Positions 35,560 through 43,858 of a stretch of DNA of 64,000 nt are shown here, piece by piece. Under the pieces are notes generated by a model. It ran no database searches and had not been told where the DNA came from. It saw only the letters and a list, made by a program, of their open reading frames with translations. A program made the translations under genes and the position numbers. Every line of letters starts with the position of its first letter. Position 1 is the first letter of the stretch. The DNA is from JACVRW01 sp963716215. GTDB taxonomy: Bacteria > Actinomycetota > Thermoleophilia > Solirubrobacterales > Thermoleophilaceae. Location: positions 806,001-870,000 of the forward strand of contig OY970298.1 in NCBI GenBank assembly GCA_963716215.1, in the 5' to 3' direction.

Positions 35560-36081
35560 ATGACGAGCGCGATCGAGGTCGCCGAGCGACAGCGGGCCAT
35601 GGCGTTCTCCTACGAGGACATGATGCGCTACCACGGCCCCGGGTCACCGGGCGGAGTGGCGCACGGCTTCCAGGTCCTCGCTCGTGCCCTGCCGCTGCTC
35701 GATCCGGATCGTCTCTGCGAGCGCCGCGAGATCGTCATCCACACCGCGTTCGGCGGCCCGGGCGCCCGCGACGCGTTCGAGCTCGTCACACGCGCGGTCA
35801 CCGGGGACCGCTTCCAGGTCGACACCACACTGGCGCGCCCCGAGCGGGGCCGTACCCTCGAGCGGTTCGTCTTCCGGCTGCGCTACCGCGAACGCGAGGT
35901 GACGCTGGTCCTGCGCGACGGGTTCGTGACGGAGGAGTTCATCGACCTCGCGCGCACAGATCCCCGCAGCCCGGGGCAGGAGCGGCGCCTCGACCAGCTC
36001 AAGCGCGAGATGGCGGGGCGGGTGCTGGCATGTCCGGCTGGCGACGTGTATGACGTCGGCGAGCTCGTCCCCGCCACCTGA
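35560..36081 (+). CDS. uncharacterised protein, weak FmdE-like pattern
   Basis: A 173-residue protein starting MTSAIEVAERQRAMAFSYED at ATG 35560, four bases after the previous stop. The segment MMRYHGPGSPGGVAHGFQVL followed by REIVIHTAFGGPGARDAFEL recalls the layout of FmdE-domain proteins (FHGHxCPG), but the cysteine is absent, so any metal site must differ. Probably the last gene of the ArsR operon. Confidence 0.6.
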   Translation: MTSAIEVAERQRAMAFSYEDMMRYHGPGSPGGVAHGFQVLARALPLLDPDRLCERREIVIHTAFGGPGARDAFELVTRAVTGDRFQVDTTLARPERGRTLERFVFRLRYREREVTLVLRDGFVTEEFIDLARTDPRSPGQERRLDQLKREMAGRVLACPAGDVYDVGELVPAT

Positions 36082-36103
36082 CGAACGAGGTTAGTATCGG
36101 CCG

Positions 36104-37686
36104 GTGGATTTCGCGGCCGGCCCGGGAGGCGCCGAGCGAGTCGAGCACCCGATCCGAGCGGCGGAGCTGGTCGGCGCGTTGTCGATCGCCACAGACCTCG
36201 GCACCGGGCAGCCGCTCGAGCACGCGCTGCGGACCGCCGTGCTCGCCGTCGGCCTGGGCGAGCTCGCGGGCGCGTCCGCCGAGGAGCTGGCGGACACCTA
36301 CTACGTCGCGCTGCTGCACGCCTCGGGATGCACGTCGAACGGGCACGAGGCGGCGCAGCTGTTCGGCGACGACATCGCGCACCGGGCCGCCTTCTACCTC
36401 GTCGACCCGACCAACCCCGCCGAGGTGCTCGAGTTCTACCGCTCCAACGTCGGGCTCGGCCGACCCCCGGAGGTACGTTCGAGGATGGTCGAGGAGGCCC
36501 TGGCCAGCGCCGCACCACGGGCCCGCGAGGCGTTCGCGACGATGTGCGAGGTGGCCCAGCGCTTCGCTGGATGGTTCGGCCTGGGCTCGAACATCCAGGA
36601 GGCGCTCGAGTACGTCTTCGCGCGCTGGGACGGGCGGGGCTTCCCGGACGTGGCCGGCGACGAGATCCCGTTGCCGATGCGCCTCCTGCACGTGGCGAGA
36701 GACGCTTCCCTCTTCCTCTCCGCTAGGGGGTCCACGAGGCCCGGGCAGTCCTCGCCGACCGAGCGGGCGCGGCCTACGAGCCCAGGCTCGCCGAGCTCGC
36801 CGCGCAGAACCTCGACGAGATGCTCGCGGAGCTCGACGATACGCGGGTGTGGGAGCACGCGCTCGAGAGCGAGCCGGCTCCGCTGATCTGGCTGTCCGGC
36901 GAGCGGATCGACGTCGCGTTCGCGAGCATCGCCGCGATCACCGGCCTCAAGTCCCCGTGGCTGCGCGAGCATCCGACCGGCGTTGCCGAGCTGGCCGAGG
37001 CCGCCGCCTGGCGCAGCGGACTCCCTGACAACTCCGTCGCCGACGTGCGTCGCGCCGCGCTCGCGCACGACCTCGGTCGTGTCGGCGTGTCGAACGCGAT
37101 CTGGGAGAAGCCGGGACCGCTCGGGTTCGGGGAATGGGAGCGCGTACGCCTGCACGCCCACTACACCGAGCGGGCGTTTGCCCAGTCGCTGTCGCTCGCT
37201 CCGATCGGGCGCCTCGCGGGCTCGCACCACGAGCGCCTCGACGGCTCGGGCTACCACCGCGGCTGTCGGGGGCCAGACCTCGACGTACCCGCTCGCATCC
37301 TCGCCGCCGCCGACTGCTACGGCGCCATGCGCGAGGCGCGGCCGTACCGGCCGGCCCTCGAGGCGCCGGCGGCGGAGGAGCAGCTCCTGCGCGAGGCGCG
37401 GGAGGGGCGGCTCGACCCGGACGCCGTCGACGCGGTGTTGACCGCGGCGGGCCACAGCGTCCCGAAGCGACTGAGCGAGCTGCCAGCCGGGTTGACGCCG
37501 CGCGAGCTCGAGGTGCTGCTGGCCCTCGTGGGCGGGGCGTCCAACCAGGCGATCGGCGACGGGCTGGGCATCTCGCCCAAGACGGTCGGTCACCACGTCC
37601 AGCACGTCTACGAGAAGGCGGGCGTCCGCAGCCGGGCCGCCGCGACGCTCTGGGCCTTCGAGCACGATCTCGTTCACACCGCATAG
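36104..37686 (+). CDS. double-HD domain LuxR-type regulator, one-base frame break
   Basis: About 527 residues. The N-terminal half carries HPIRAAELVGALSIATDLG, LLHASGCTSNGHEAA and ALEYVFARWDGRGFPDVAGD. The second half has AALAHDLGRVGVSNAIWEK and SHHERLDGSGYHRGCRG, an HD-GYP-like motif. A C-terminal LuxR helix-turn-helix follows (LTPRELEVLLALVGGASNQA and GISPKTVGHHVQHVYEKAGV). The two halves lie in different frames; adding one G to the GGGGG run at 36726-36730 joins LFLSARG to VHEARAVLADRAG. HD-GYP domains hydrolyse cyclic dinucleotides, but a catalytic role is not certain here. Start GTG 36104. Confidence 0.83.
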
Positions 37687-37780
37687 GGCGTTCGCCCGAT
37701 GCGCCCCTGATCGCTGGGGGCAGATACTCCGCTGACCATCGGCGTCGACAGCGGCGCCGAGACTCGCAGAGGAGAGAACG

Positions 37781-38053
37781 TTGATCCTGGCTACGACGAC
37801 GGTCGAGGACTACGACCGCTTCCTGAGCATCTTTTCGACAAAGGGAGCCGATAAGCGCAGGGAGCATGGATCCAAGGGGGCACAGGTCTTCCGCGATCCC
37901 AACGAGGACGATCGGGTGTGGGTGCTGTTCGACTGGGACGCTGAGGGCTGGAAGAGCTTCGTGTCCGATCCCGAGGTGCCGCCGATCCTCAAGGAGGCCG
38001 GGCACAAGGGTCCGCCCCAGGTGGCCGAGGTCGGCGGGAGCTACGACGCATGA
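37781..38053 (+). CDS. small ABM/cyclase-like protein
   Basis: A 90-residue protein beginning with TTG at 37781 after GAGGAGAG. It reads MILATTTVEDYDRFLSIFST, VFRDPNEDDRVWVLFDWDAE and KEAGHKGPPQVAEVGGSYDA, a dimeric alpha/beta barrel type. Its stop overlaps the next gene's ATG (ATGA), so the two are coupled. Function unknown. Confidence 0.75.
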   Translation: MILATTTVEDYDRFLSIFSTKGADKRREHGSKGAQVFRDPNEDDRVWVLFDWDAEGWKSFVSDPEVPPILKEAGHKGPPQVAEVGGSYDA

Positions 38054-39174
38054 CGCGGCCCGTCAAGGTCGGCGTGATCGCCGAAAAGACGGGCCCCCTG
38101 TCGTTCATGGGGATCGCGGACGCCAACGTCGCCGAGATGGTGATCGACGAGATCAATGCCGCGGGCGGCCTGCTGGGGCAGCAGATCGAGCTGTTCGTCG
38201 AGGACGGCGAGACCACCGACAGCGCGGCGGAGGCCTGCGCCCGAAAGCTCGTCCAGGACGATCAGGTCGATGTGATCTTCGGCGGCATCTTCAGCTCGAC
38301 GCGGCAGGCCATCAAGGCTGCGGCGGTCGTCGAAGGCAAGACGCTCTACATCTACCCCGAGCAGTACGAGGGGCAGGAGAGCGACCCCCTCATCTTCTGC
38401 ACCGGTCCGGTACCGGCGCAGCAGCTCGACCTGCTCATCCCGTGGCTGATGGAACAGACGGGCGCGAAGAAGTTCGCCCTGCCGTCGGCCGACTACATCT
38501 GGCCGCACATCCTCAACGACAAGGTCCGCCAGCTGGTCGGAGACGGCGGCGGTGAGATCGTGGAGGAGGACTACTACCCGCTCGACCACTCCGACTACGG
38601 CGAGGCGGTCGAGAAGATCATGTCCACCGGGGCGGAGGTGGTGTTCAACACGATCGTCCCGCCCGGGGTGGTGCCTTTCTTCGAGCAGCTGCACGAAGCC
38701 GGCTTCACGAAGCGGGGCGGGCACCTCGTGTGCACGTACTTCGACGAGACGTGCCTGAACCTCGTGCCGGCCGAGCAGGTCGAGGGTCTGTACAGCTGCC
38801 TCGACTACTACCAGGACGTCGATGACCCGTTCAGCAAGGAGCTGCTGGCACGGTACAACGAGCGCTTCTCGGGCAGCGAGATGTTCACCGCCGGAGGGGC
38901 TTGCTCGGGCATGTACCGGGGGCTCAGGCTCTGGGAGGCCGCCGTGAGAGAGGCTGGCTCACTCGACCAGGACGCCGTGGTCGCCGCACTGGACCACGCG
39001 AGCATCGCCGTCGGTCCCGGCGGCCCGGCGGAGATGGTGCCCGGTCAGCACCACGTTCGGATGAACATGTTCATCGGTCAGGTGAGCGAGGGCGCCATCA
39101 GGACCGTCAAGAGCCTGGGGGTCGTCGACCCCGACGAGCGCATGGTGGAAGCGCCGCGTCTCGCCGAGGCATGA
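38050..39174 (+). CDS. periplasmic-binding-fold protein without signal peptide (amide/urea/branched-chain type)
   Basis: A 374-residue type I periplasmic-binding fold: VGVIAEKTGPLSFMGIADAN, DEINAAGGLLGQQIELFVED, FGGIFSSTRQAIKAA, and LDYYQDVDDPFSKELLARYN with AGGACSGMYRGLRLWEAAVRE. It resembles UrtA/FmdD and AmiC-type amide receptors. It starts directly with the first beta strand at MTRPVKVGV, and the coupled upstream gene leaves no room for a leader, so it should be cytoplasmic, like AmiC. No transporter subunits adjoin it. Confidence 0.82.
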   Translation: MTRPVKVGVIAEKTGPLSFMGIADANVAEMVIDEINAAGGLLGQQIELFVEDGETTDSAAEACARKLVQDDQVDVIFGGIFSSTRQAIKAAAVVEGKTLYIYPEQYEGQESDPLIFCTGPVPAQQLDLLIPWLMEQTGAKKFALPSADYIWPHILNDKVRQLVGDGGGEIVEEDYYPLDHSDYGEAVEKIMSTGAEVVFNTIVPPGVVPFFEQLHEAGFTKRGGHLVCTYFDETCLNLVPAEQVEGLYSCLDYYQDVDDPFSKELLARYNERFSGSEMFTAGGACSGMYRGLRLWEAAVREAGSLDQDAVVAALDHASIAVGPGGPAEMVPGQHHVRMNMFIGQVSEGAIRTVKSLGVVDPDERMVEAPRLAEA

Positions 39175-39214
39175 GCATGTCTGGGTAGCAAGAACAGGAT
39201 TGAAAGTCGGTGCT

Positions 39215-39229
39215 TTAGGGCACCCTAAC
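39215..39229 (+). promoter_or_regulatory. DtxR-like palindrome 1
   Basis: TTAGGGCACCCTAAC contains the palindrome TTAGGG-CA-CCCTAA. TTAGG/CCTAA half-sites are those of DtxR/IdeR-type regulators, though the spacer is shorter than in classical iron boxes. It is an exact reverse complement of the second copy at 39247-39261. Confidence 0.75.
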
Positions 39230-39246
39230 GACCCAACCGGGAAATT

Positions 39247-39261
39247 GTTAGGGTGCCCTAA
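39247..39261 (+). promoter_or_regulatory. DtxR-like palindrome 2
   Basis: GTTAGGGTGCCCTAA, the inverted copy of site 1 with 17 bases between them. It ends three bases before the GTG start of the siderophore-binding protein, leaving no space for a normal ribosome-binding site and suggesting a leaderless transcript. Confidence 0.75.
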
Positions 39262-39263
39262 GC

Positions 39264-40292
39264 GTGACCGAGGACCTCCCAGACCAGCTCACCAGACGCA
39301 ACCTGCTTGCCGGCTTCGGAGCCGCCGGCATCGCGCTCGGCCTGGCGGCGTGCGGCGACTCCGACGACGCCTCGGAGCCCACCTCGCCGGCGACGTCCAA
39401 GGGCAGCTTCCCGGCGAAGATCGACCACAAGTTCGGCACGACCGTCGTGGACAGCGCGCCGCGGCGCGTGGCCACCTACGGCGGCGGTGACGCGGACACG
39501 CTGCTGGCGCTGGGCGTCACGCCCGTGGTCGTGCCGGACATCGACCCACGCTGGAAGGAGATCGGCGGGGTGGGCCCTTGGTCGCGCCCGCGCATCCGCG
39601 GCTCGAAGCCCGTGGTGGCCAGCAACGAGGAGCTCGAGTTCGAGAAGGTCGCGGCGGCGCAGCCCGACGTGATCACCGCCGTTGAGTACGACATGAAGGA
39701 GCCGGACTACGACAAGCTGAGCGAGATCGCCCCGACGGTTCCGCCGCCGAAGGGCTACGCGCCCTACACGGTGCCTTGGGACGTGATGGCGGTACAGGTG
39801 GGCGCGGCGCTCGGCCGGCGCACCGACGCCAAGCGCCTGGTCGCCGCCAACAAGCGGCGGCTGGCCGCGGCTGCGCAGGCCAACCCGAGCTTCGCCGAGA
39901 GCCAGGCCGTGTTGATCGACCCAGACGAGGACGGGGGCGTCTACATCTTCGCCCGCAACGACGTGCGCACGCGCTTCCTCACCGACCTCGGGCTGGAGCT
40001 GCCGCCCGCGATCGACGAGCTGTTCGGCGACCAGTTCTACGCGCAGATCAGCGCCGAGCGCCTCGACCTACTCGAGGCGGCCGACGTACTCGTGCTCGTC
40101 ACCGTCCGCAAGCCCCAGACGCAGGCGCTGGTCGGCTCCCGCTTGTTCAAGAGCCTGCGCCCGGTGCGCGAGGACCGCGTCGTGCGCATCGATGACCCGG
40201 ATCTCGCGATTGCCATGTCGTACTCGTCTGTCCTCTCGATCCCGTACCAGTTGAGAGAGGTCGTCCCGCAGCTGCGCGAAGCACTTGCGTGA
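39264..40292 (+). CDS. ferric-siderophore ABC transporter substrate-binding lipoprotein
   Basis: A 342-residue class III binding protein (FepB/FhuD type). A twin-arginine signal (LTRRNLLAGFGAAG) and lipobox (LAAC) are followed by PRRVATYGGGDADTLLALGV, AAAQPDVITAVEYDM, and AADVLVLVTVRKPQTQ near the end. It captures iron-loaded siderophore at the outer face of the membrane. First gene of a five-gene operon and preceded by two DtxR-like palindromes, so iron or manganese control is likely. Start GTG 39264. Confidence 0.93.
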   Translation: MTEDLPDQLTRRNLLAGFGAAGIALGLAACGDSDDASEPTSPATSKGSFPAKIDHKFGTTVVDSAPRRVATYGGGDADTLLALGVTPVVVPDIDPRWKEIGGVGPWSRPRIRGSKPVVASNEELEFEKVAAAQPDVITAVEYDMKEPDYDKLSEIAPTVPPPKGYAPYTVPWDVMAVQVGAALGRRTDAKRLVAANKRRLAAAAQANPSFAESQAVLIDPDEDGGVYIFARNDVRTRFLTDLGLELPPAIDELFGDQFYAQISAERLDLLEAADVLVLVTVRKPQTQALVGSRLFKSLRPVREDRVVRIDDPDLAIAMSYSSVLSIPYQLREVVPQLREALA

Positions 40293-41287
40293 CCGCCGGG
40301 CGGCGCGGGCTCGGCCTGCTGCTGATCCTCGCTGCGCTGGCGCTGGTGATGCTGCTGAGCGTGTCGGTGGGTGCGCGGCCGATCCCGGTCGAGCGCGTCT
40401 GGGACCTGGTGTTCCACCCGGACGGCTCGGACGACGCGATCATCGTCCACGACCTGCGCATCCCCCGGACCGTGCTGGGGCTGCTGGTGGGCGCCGCCCT
40501 GGGGGTCGGCGGCGCGCTGATTCAGGCGGTCACGCGCAACCCACTGGGCGACCCCGGGCTGCTCGGGGTCAACGCGGGAGCCGCGGCGGCGGTCGTGACC
40601 GCCACGGCGCTGCTGGGGGTCGTGGAACCACTGGTGTATGTGTGGTTCGCGTTCGCCGGCGCGGCGATCGCGTCGGTGGTGGTCTACGGCGTGGGGGCTG
40701 CGGGACACAGCGGCGCCACGCCCGTGCGGCTGGCCCTGGCCGGGACTGCGATCAGCTTCGCGCTGATCGCCTACGTCCAGGCGCTCACGATCATCGACCG
40801 CGAGACGCTCGACCAGTACCGCTTCTGGCAGGTCGGTTCGCTGGCCGGCCACGATGCGTCGCTGAACTGGCAGATTGCGCCGTTCATCGCGGTCGGCCTG
40901 CTGCTGGCGCTGGTCCTCGGCCGGCCGCTCAACGCGATCGGGCTCGGCGACGAGGCGGGCCGAGCCCTGGGAGCCCATCCGGGCCGCACGCGTGCGCTGA
41001 GCGCGGTGGCGATCACGCTGCTGTGCGGGGCGGCGACGGCCGCCGCCGGGCCGATCGTGTTCGTGGGGCTGGCCGTTCCGCACGCCGTGCGCGCGATCAC
41101 GGGCCCGGATCAGCGCTGGGTGCTGCCCTACGCGGCGCTGCTGGCACCGGTGATGCTGCTCGGATCCGACGTCGTGGGGCGGGTGGTCAACCGCCCGGGC
41201 GAGCTGCAGGTCGGCATCGTCAGCGCGCTGATCGGCGCGCCCGTGTTCATCGCGATCGTCCGCCGCAAGCGGATCGCGCAGCTGTGA
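40289..41287 (+). CDS. ferric-siderophore ABC transporter permease 1 (FecCD)
   Basis: A 332-residue FecCD-family permease with about nine to ten membrane helices. LRIPRTVLGLLVGAALGVGG, IQAVTRNPLGDPGLLGVNAG and AAAGPIVFVGLAVPHAVRAI are family motifs, the last containing the coupling helix. GTG overlaps the preceding stop (GTGA). It pairs with the following permease to form the channel. Confidence 0.94.
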   Translation: MTAGRRGLGLLLILAALALVMLLSVSVGARPIPVERVWDLVFHPDGSDDAIIVHDLRIPRTVLGLLVGAALGVGGALIQAVTRNPLGDPGLLGVNAGAAAAVVTATALLGVVEPLVYVWFAFAGAAIASVVVYGVGAAGHSGATPVRLALAGTAISFALIAYVQALTIIDRETLDQYRFWQVGSLAGHDASLNWQIAPFIAVGLLLALVLGRPLNAIGLGDEAGRALGAHPGRTRALSAVAITLLCGAATAAAGPIVFVGLAVPHAVRAITGPDQRWVLPYAALLAPVMLLGSDVVGRVVNRPGELQVGIVSALIGAPVFIAIVRRKRIAQL

Positions 41288-42279
41288 GGATCGCGCGCCG
41301 CAGCCTCGGGGTGGGCCTGGTGCTGTCGGGCCTGCTGCTCGTGGCGCTGGTGTTGTCGGTGGCCACCGGCGAGATCGCGATCCCGCCGGGCACCGTGATC
41401 GAGACGCTGTTCGGCGGCGGCGACCGCGGCACGCAGTTCGTGATCGAGACGCTGCGCCTGCCGCGCGCAATCACGGGCGCGCTCGTGGGCGGCGCGCTCG
41501 GAGCCTCCGGAGCGATCTTCCAGAGCATTACGCGCAACCCGCTCGGCAGCCCGGACATCGTGGGCTTCGTGCAGGGCGCGGCCGCCGGGGCGGTGCTGCA
41601 GATCGTCATGTTCGGCGGCGGCGCGTTCGCGATCGCCGCGGGCGCGATCGTCGGCGGGATGGGCACGGCGGTCGTCGTCTACGCGCTGTCCTACCAGAAC
41701 GGCGTGCAGGGCTATCGCCTGGTGCTCGTGGGAATCGGCATGGCCGCGGTGCTGGTGGCGGTGACCGACTACCTGCTCACTCGCTCCACCCTCGAGGAGG
41801 CGCTGTCGGCCCAGATCTGGCTGACCGGGACGCTCAACGGCCGCGGGTGGGAGCACGTGCGGCCGATCGCGGCCGCGCTGGTGGTGCTCGCGCCGGCGAC
41901 GGTGCTGCTGATGCGCCCGCTCCGCGCGCTCGAGCTGGGCGACGACCACGCGCGCGCGCTCGGTGTGGCGGTGGAGCGCTCGAGGCTGGCGCTGATCTTC
42001 GTGGCCGTCGCGCTCGCCGCCGTCGCGACGGCGGCGGCCGGCCCGATTGTCTTCGTGGCGTTCGCCGCCCCGCAGATCGCGCGGCGGCTGACCCGGGTCA
42101 GCGGGCCTGGTGTGGGCTGCGCCACGCTGACCGGCGCCGTCGTCCTGCTGGCCGCGGATACCGCGAGCCAGCGCCTGTTCGGGGACGTCGACCTGCCGGT
42201 CGGGGTGCTGACCGGAGTCACCGGCGGCATCTACCTGACCTGGCTGCTGACGCGCGAATGGCGCAAGGGGATCGCGTGA
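41284..42279 (+). CDS. ferric-siderophore ABC transporter permease 2 (FecCD)
   Basis: A 331-residue paralogue of permease 1: LRLPRAITGALVGGALGASG, FQSITRNPLGSPDIVGFVQG and AAAGPIVFVAFAAPQIARRL. GTG at 41284 overlaps the previous stop (GTGA). A longer upstream open frame from 40285 is the shadow of permease 1 in another frame. Confidence 0.93.
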   Translation: MRIARRSLGVGLVLSGLLLVALVLSVATGEIAIPPGTVIETLFGGGDRGTQFVIETLRLPRAITGALVGGALGASGAIFQSITRNPLGSPDIVGFVQGAAAGAVLQIVMFGGGAFAIAAGAIVGGMGTAVVVYALSYQNGVQGYRLVLVGIGMAAVLVAVTDYLLTRSTLEEALSAQIWLTGTLNGRGWEHVRPIAAALVVLAPATVLLMRPLRALELGDDHARALGVAVERSRLALIFVAVALAAVATAAAGPIVFVAFAAPQIARRLTRVSGPGVGCATLTGAVVLLAADTASQRLFGDVDLPVGVLTGVTGGIYLTWLLTREWRKGIA

Positions 42280-43064
42280 CCGACCCGCGGCTGCACGGGC
42301 GCGGGCTGACGCTGGCGTACGACCGGCGGGTGGTCTCCGAGGGGCTCGACGTGGAGATCCCGGACGGGTCGTTCACGGCGATCGTGGGCCCGAACGCGTG
42401 CGGTAAGTCGACGCTCCTGCGCGCCCTGGCCCGCATGCTCAAGCCACGCGACGGGGCCGTGATCCTCGACGGCCAGGCGATCGGCTCGATCCCGTCCAAG
42501 GAGGTGGCCCGGCGCCTGGGCCTGCTGCCGCAGAGCTCGGTCGCGCCGGACGCGATCACGGTGGAGGACCTGGTGGCGCGCGGGCGCTACCCGCACCAGG
42601 GGATCCTGCGCCAGTGGTCGCGCGACGACGAGCGCGCGGTGGCGGAGGCGATGCGGCAGACCGGTGTCGACGACCTGGCGGGACGTGTCGTGGACGAGCT
42701 CTCGGGCGGCCAACGCCAGCGTGTCTGGCTGGCCATGGTGCTGGCCCAGCAGACCCCGCTGCTGCTGCTCGACGAGCCGACGACGTTCCTCGACATCGTC
42801 CACCAGCTCGAGGTGCTCGACCTGTGCGCGGAGCTGCACGCGCGTCACGGGCACACGGTCGTGGTGGTGCTCCACGACCTCAACCACGCATGCCGCTACG
42901 CCACCCACCTGATCGCCATGAACGGCGGTCGGATCGTGGCCGAGGGCGACCCGGCCCGGATCGTGGACGCCGCGCTGGTCGAGCGCGTCTTCGGACTGCG
43001 CTGTCGCGTCATGGAGGATCCCGAGACCGGACTGCCGATGGTGGTTCCGGCCCGGCGGAAATGA
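42276..43064 (+). CDS. ferric-siderophore ABC transporter ATP-binding protein
   Basis: A 262-residue FepC-type ATPase: Walker A VGPNACGKSTLLRAL, GLLPQSSVAPDAITVEDLVA with GRYPHQG, signature LSGGQRQRVWLAMVLAQQ, Walker B LLLLDEPTTFLD and the switch His in VVLHDLNHACRYA. GTG overlaps the permease stop (GTGA). Confidence 0.95.
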   Translation: MTDPRLHGRGLTLAYDRRVVSEGLDVEIPDGSFTAIVGPNACGKSTLLRALARMLKPRDGAVILDGQAIGSIPSKEVARRLGLLPQSSVAPDAITVEDLVARGRYPHQGILRQWSRDDERAVAEAMRQTGVDDLAGRVVDELSGGQRQRVWLAMVLAQQTPLLLLDEPTTFLDIVHQLEVLDLCAELHARHGHTVVVVLHDLNHACRYATHLIAMNGGRIVAEGDPARIVDAALVERVFGLRCRVMEDPETGLPMVVPARRK

Positions 43065-43828
43065 CTAGGCCGTTCCCCCTCCACACGGGCCTCGCGACCG
43101 TGACGGCGATCGAGCGGATCACGCCCGCGATGGCCCGCTTCACGCTGGAGGCACCCGCGTTCGCCGATCCGGTGGTCGAGCAGCCCGGCGAGATCCTCAC
43201 GCTCGGCTGGGCCGACGACGGCGAGGAGCTGGTGCTGCCGGAACTCGGCTGGCGCTTCTCGAAGGGCCGGCCCGAGCAGCACTGGCGCAACTTCACGGTC
43301 CGTCGCGCCGATCCACAGCGCTCGACGCTCGACGTCGACTTCTTCCTCCACGGCCCGATCGGTCGTGCCTCGGCGTGGGCGGAGGCGGCGGCGGTGGGGG
43401 ACGAGGTCGGCTTCGCCGGCACGCGCCTGCACTGGGAGCCGGACCCGGCGGCGTCGTGGAGCCTGCTGGTGGGCGACGAGACCGGCTTGCCCGCCCTGCT
43501 GGCGATCCTGGAGTCGCTGCCGGCCGGCGCCCGCGCGATCGCGGTCGCCGAGGTGGGCGACGAGGGCGAGCGCCAGACGGTGGACAGCCGCGCGGACGTC
43601 GACCTGCGGTGGGTCGTGCGCGACGGGCGGTGGCCGGGCACGACGACGGTGATCCTGGACGCCGTGCGGGCGCTGACGCTGCCGGCCGGGCCCGGCCAGG
43701 TGTGGGGCGGCGGCGAGGCGCTGGCGATGCGAGACGTGCGCCGCCACGTCGCGGCCGCGCACCCGGACGCCTCGCTCCAGATGCTCGGATACTGGAAGCA
43801 CCGGGCCACGCCCGACGACGTCGACTGA
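43061..43828 (+). CDS. siderophore-interacting protein (ferric-siderophore reductase)
   Basis: A 255-residue SIP-family FAD/NAD(P)H flavoprotein that reduces imported ferric siderophore to release iron. RNFTVRRADPQRSTLDVDFF carries the FAD-binding RxYTxR-like motif, FFLHGPIGRASAWAE follows it, and LLVGDETGLPALLAILESLP and VWGGGEALAMRDVRRHV form the NAD-binding half. ATG overlaps the ATPase stop (ATGA), completing the uptake operon. Confidence 0.93.
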   Translation: MTRPFPLHTGLATVTAIERITPAMARFTLEAPAFADPVVEQPGEILTLGWADDGEELVLPELGWRFSKGRPEQHWRNFTVRRADPQRSTLDVDFFLHGPIGRASAWAEAAAVGDEVGFAGTRLHWEPDPAASWSLLVGDETGLPALLAILESLPAGARAIAVAEVGDEGERQTVDSRADVDLRWVVRDGRWPGTTTVILDAVRALTLPAGPGQVWGGGEALAMRDVRRHVAAAHPDASLQMLGYWKHRATPDDVD

Positions 43829-43858
43829 GGAGCTCCGTGTGCAAGTGTTCGCGCGACC

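Noticed and set aside
40285..41283. An N-terminal extension of FecCD permease 2 back to 40285.
   Set aside because: It is permease 1 read in another frame; the GTGA overlap at 41284 gives a normal-length permease.
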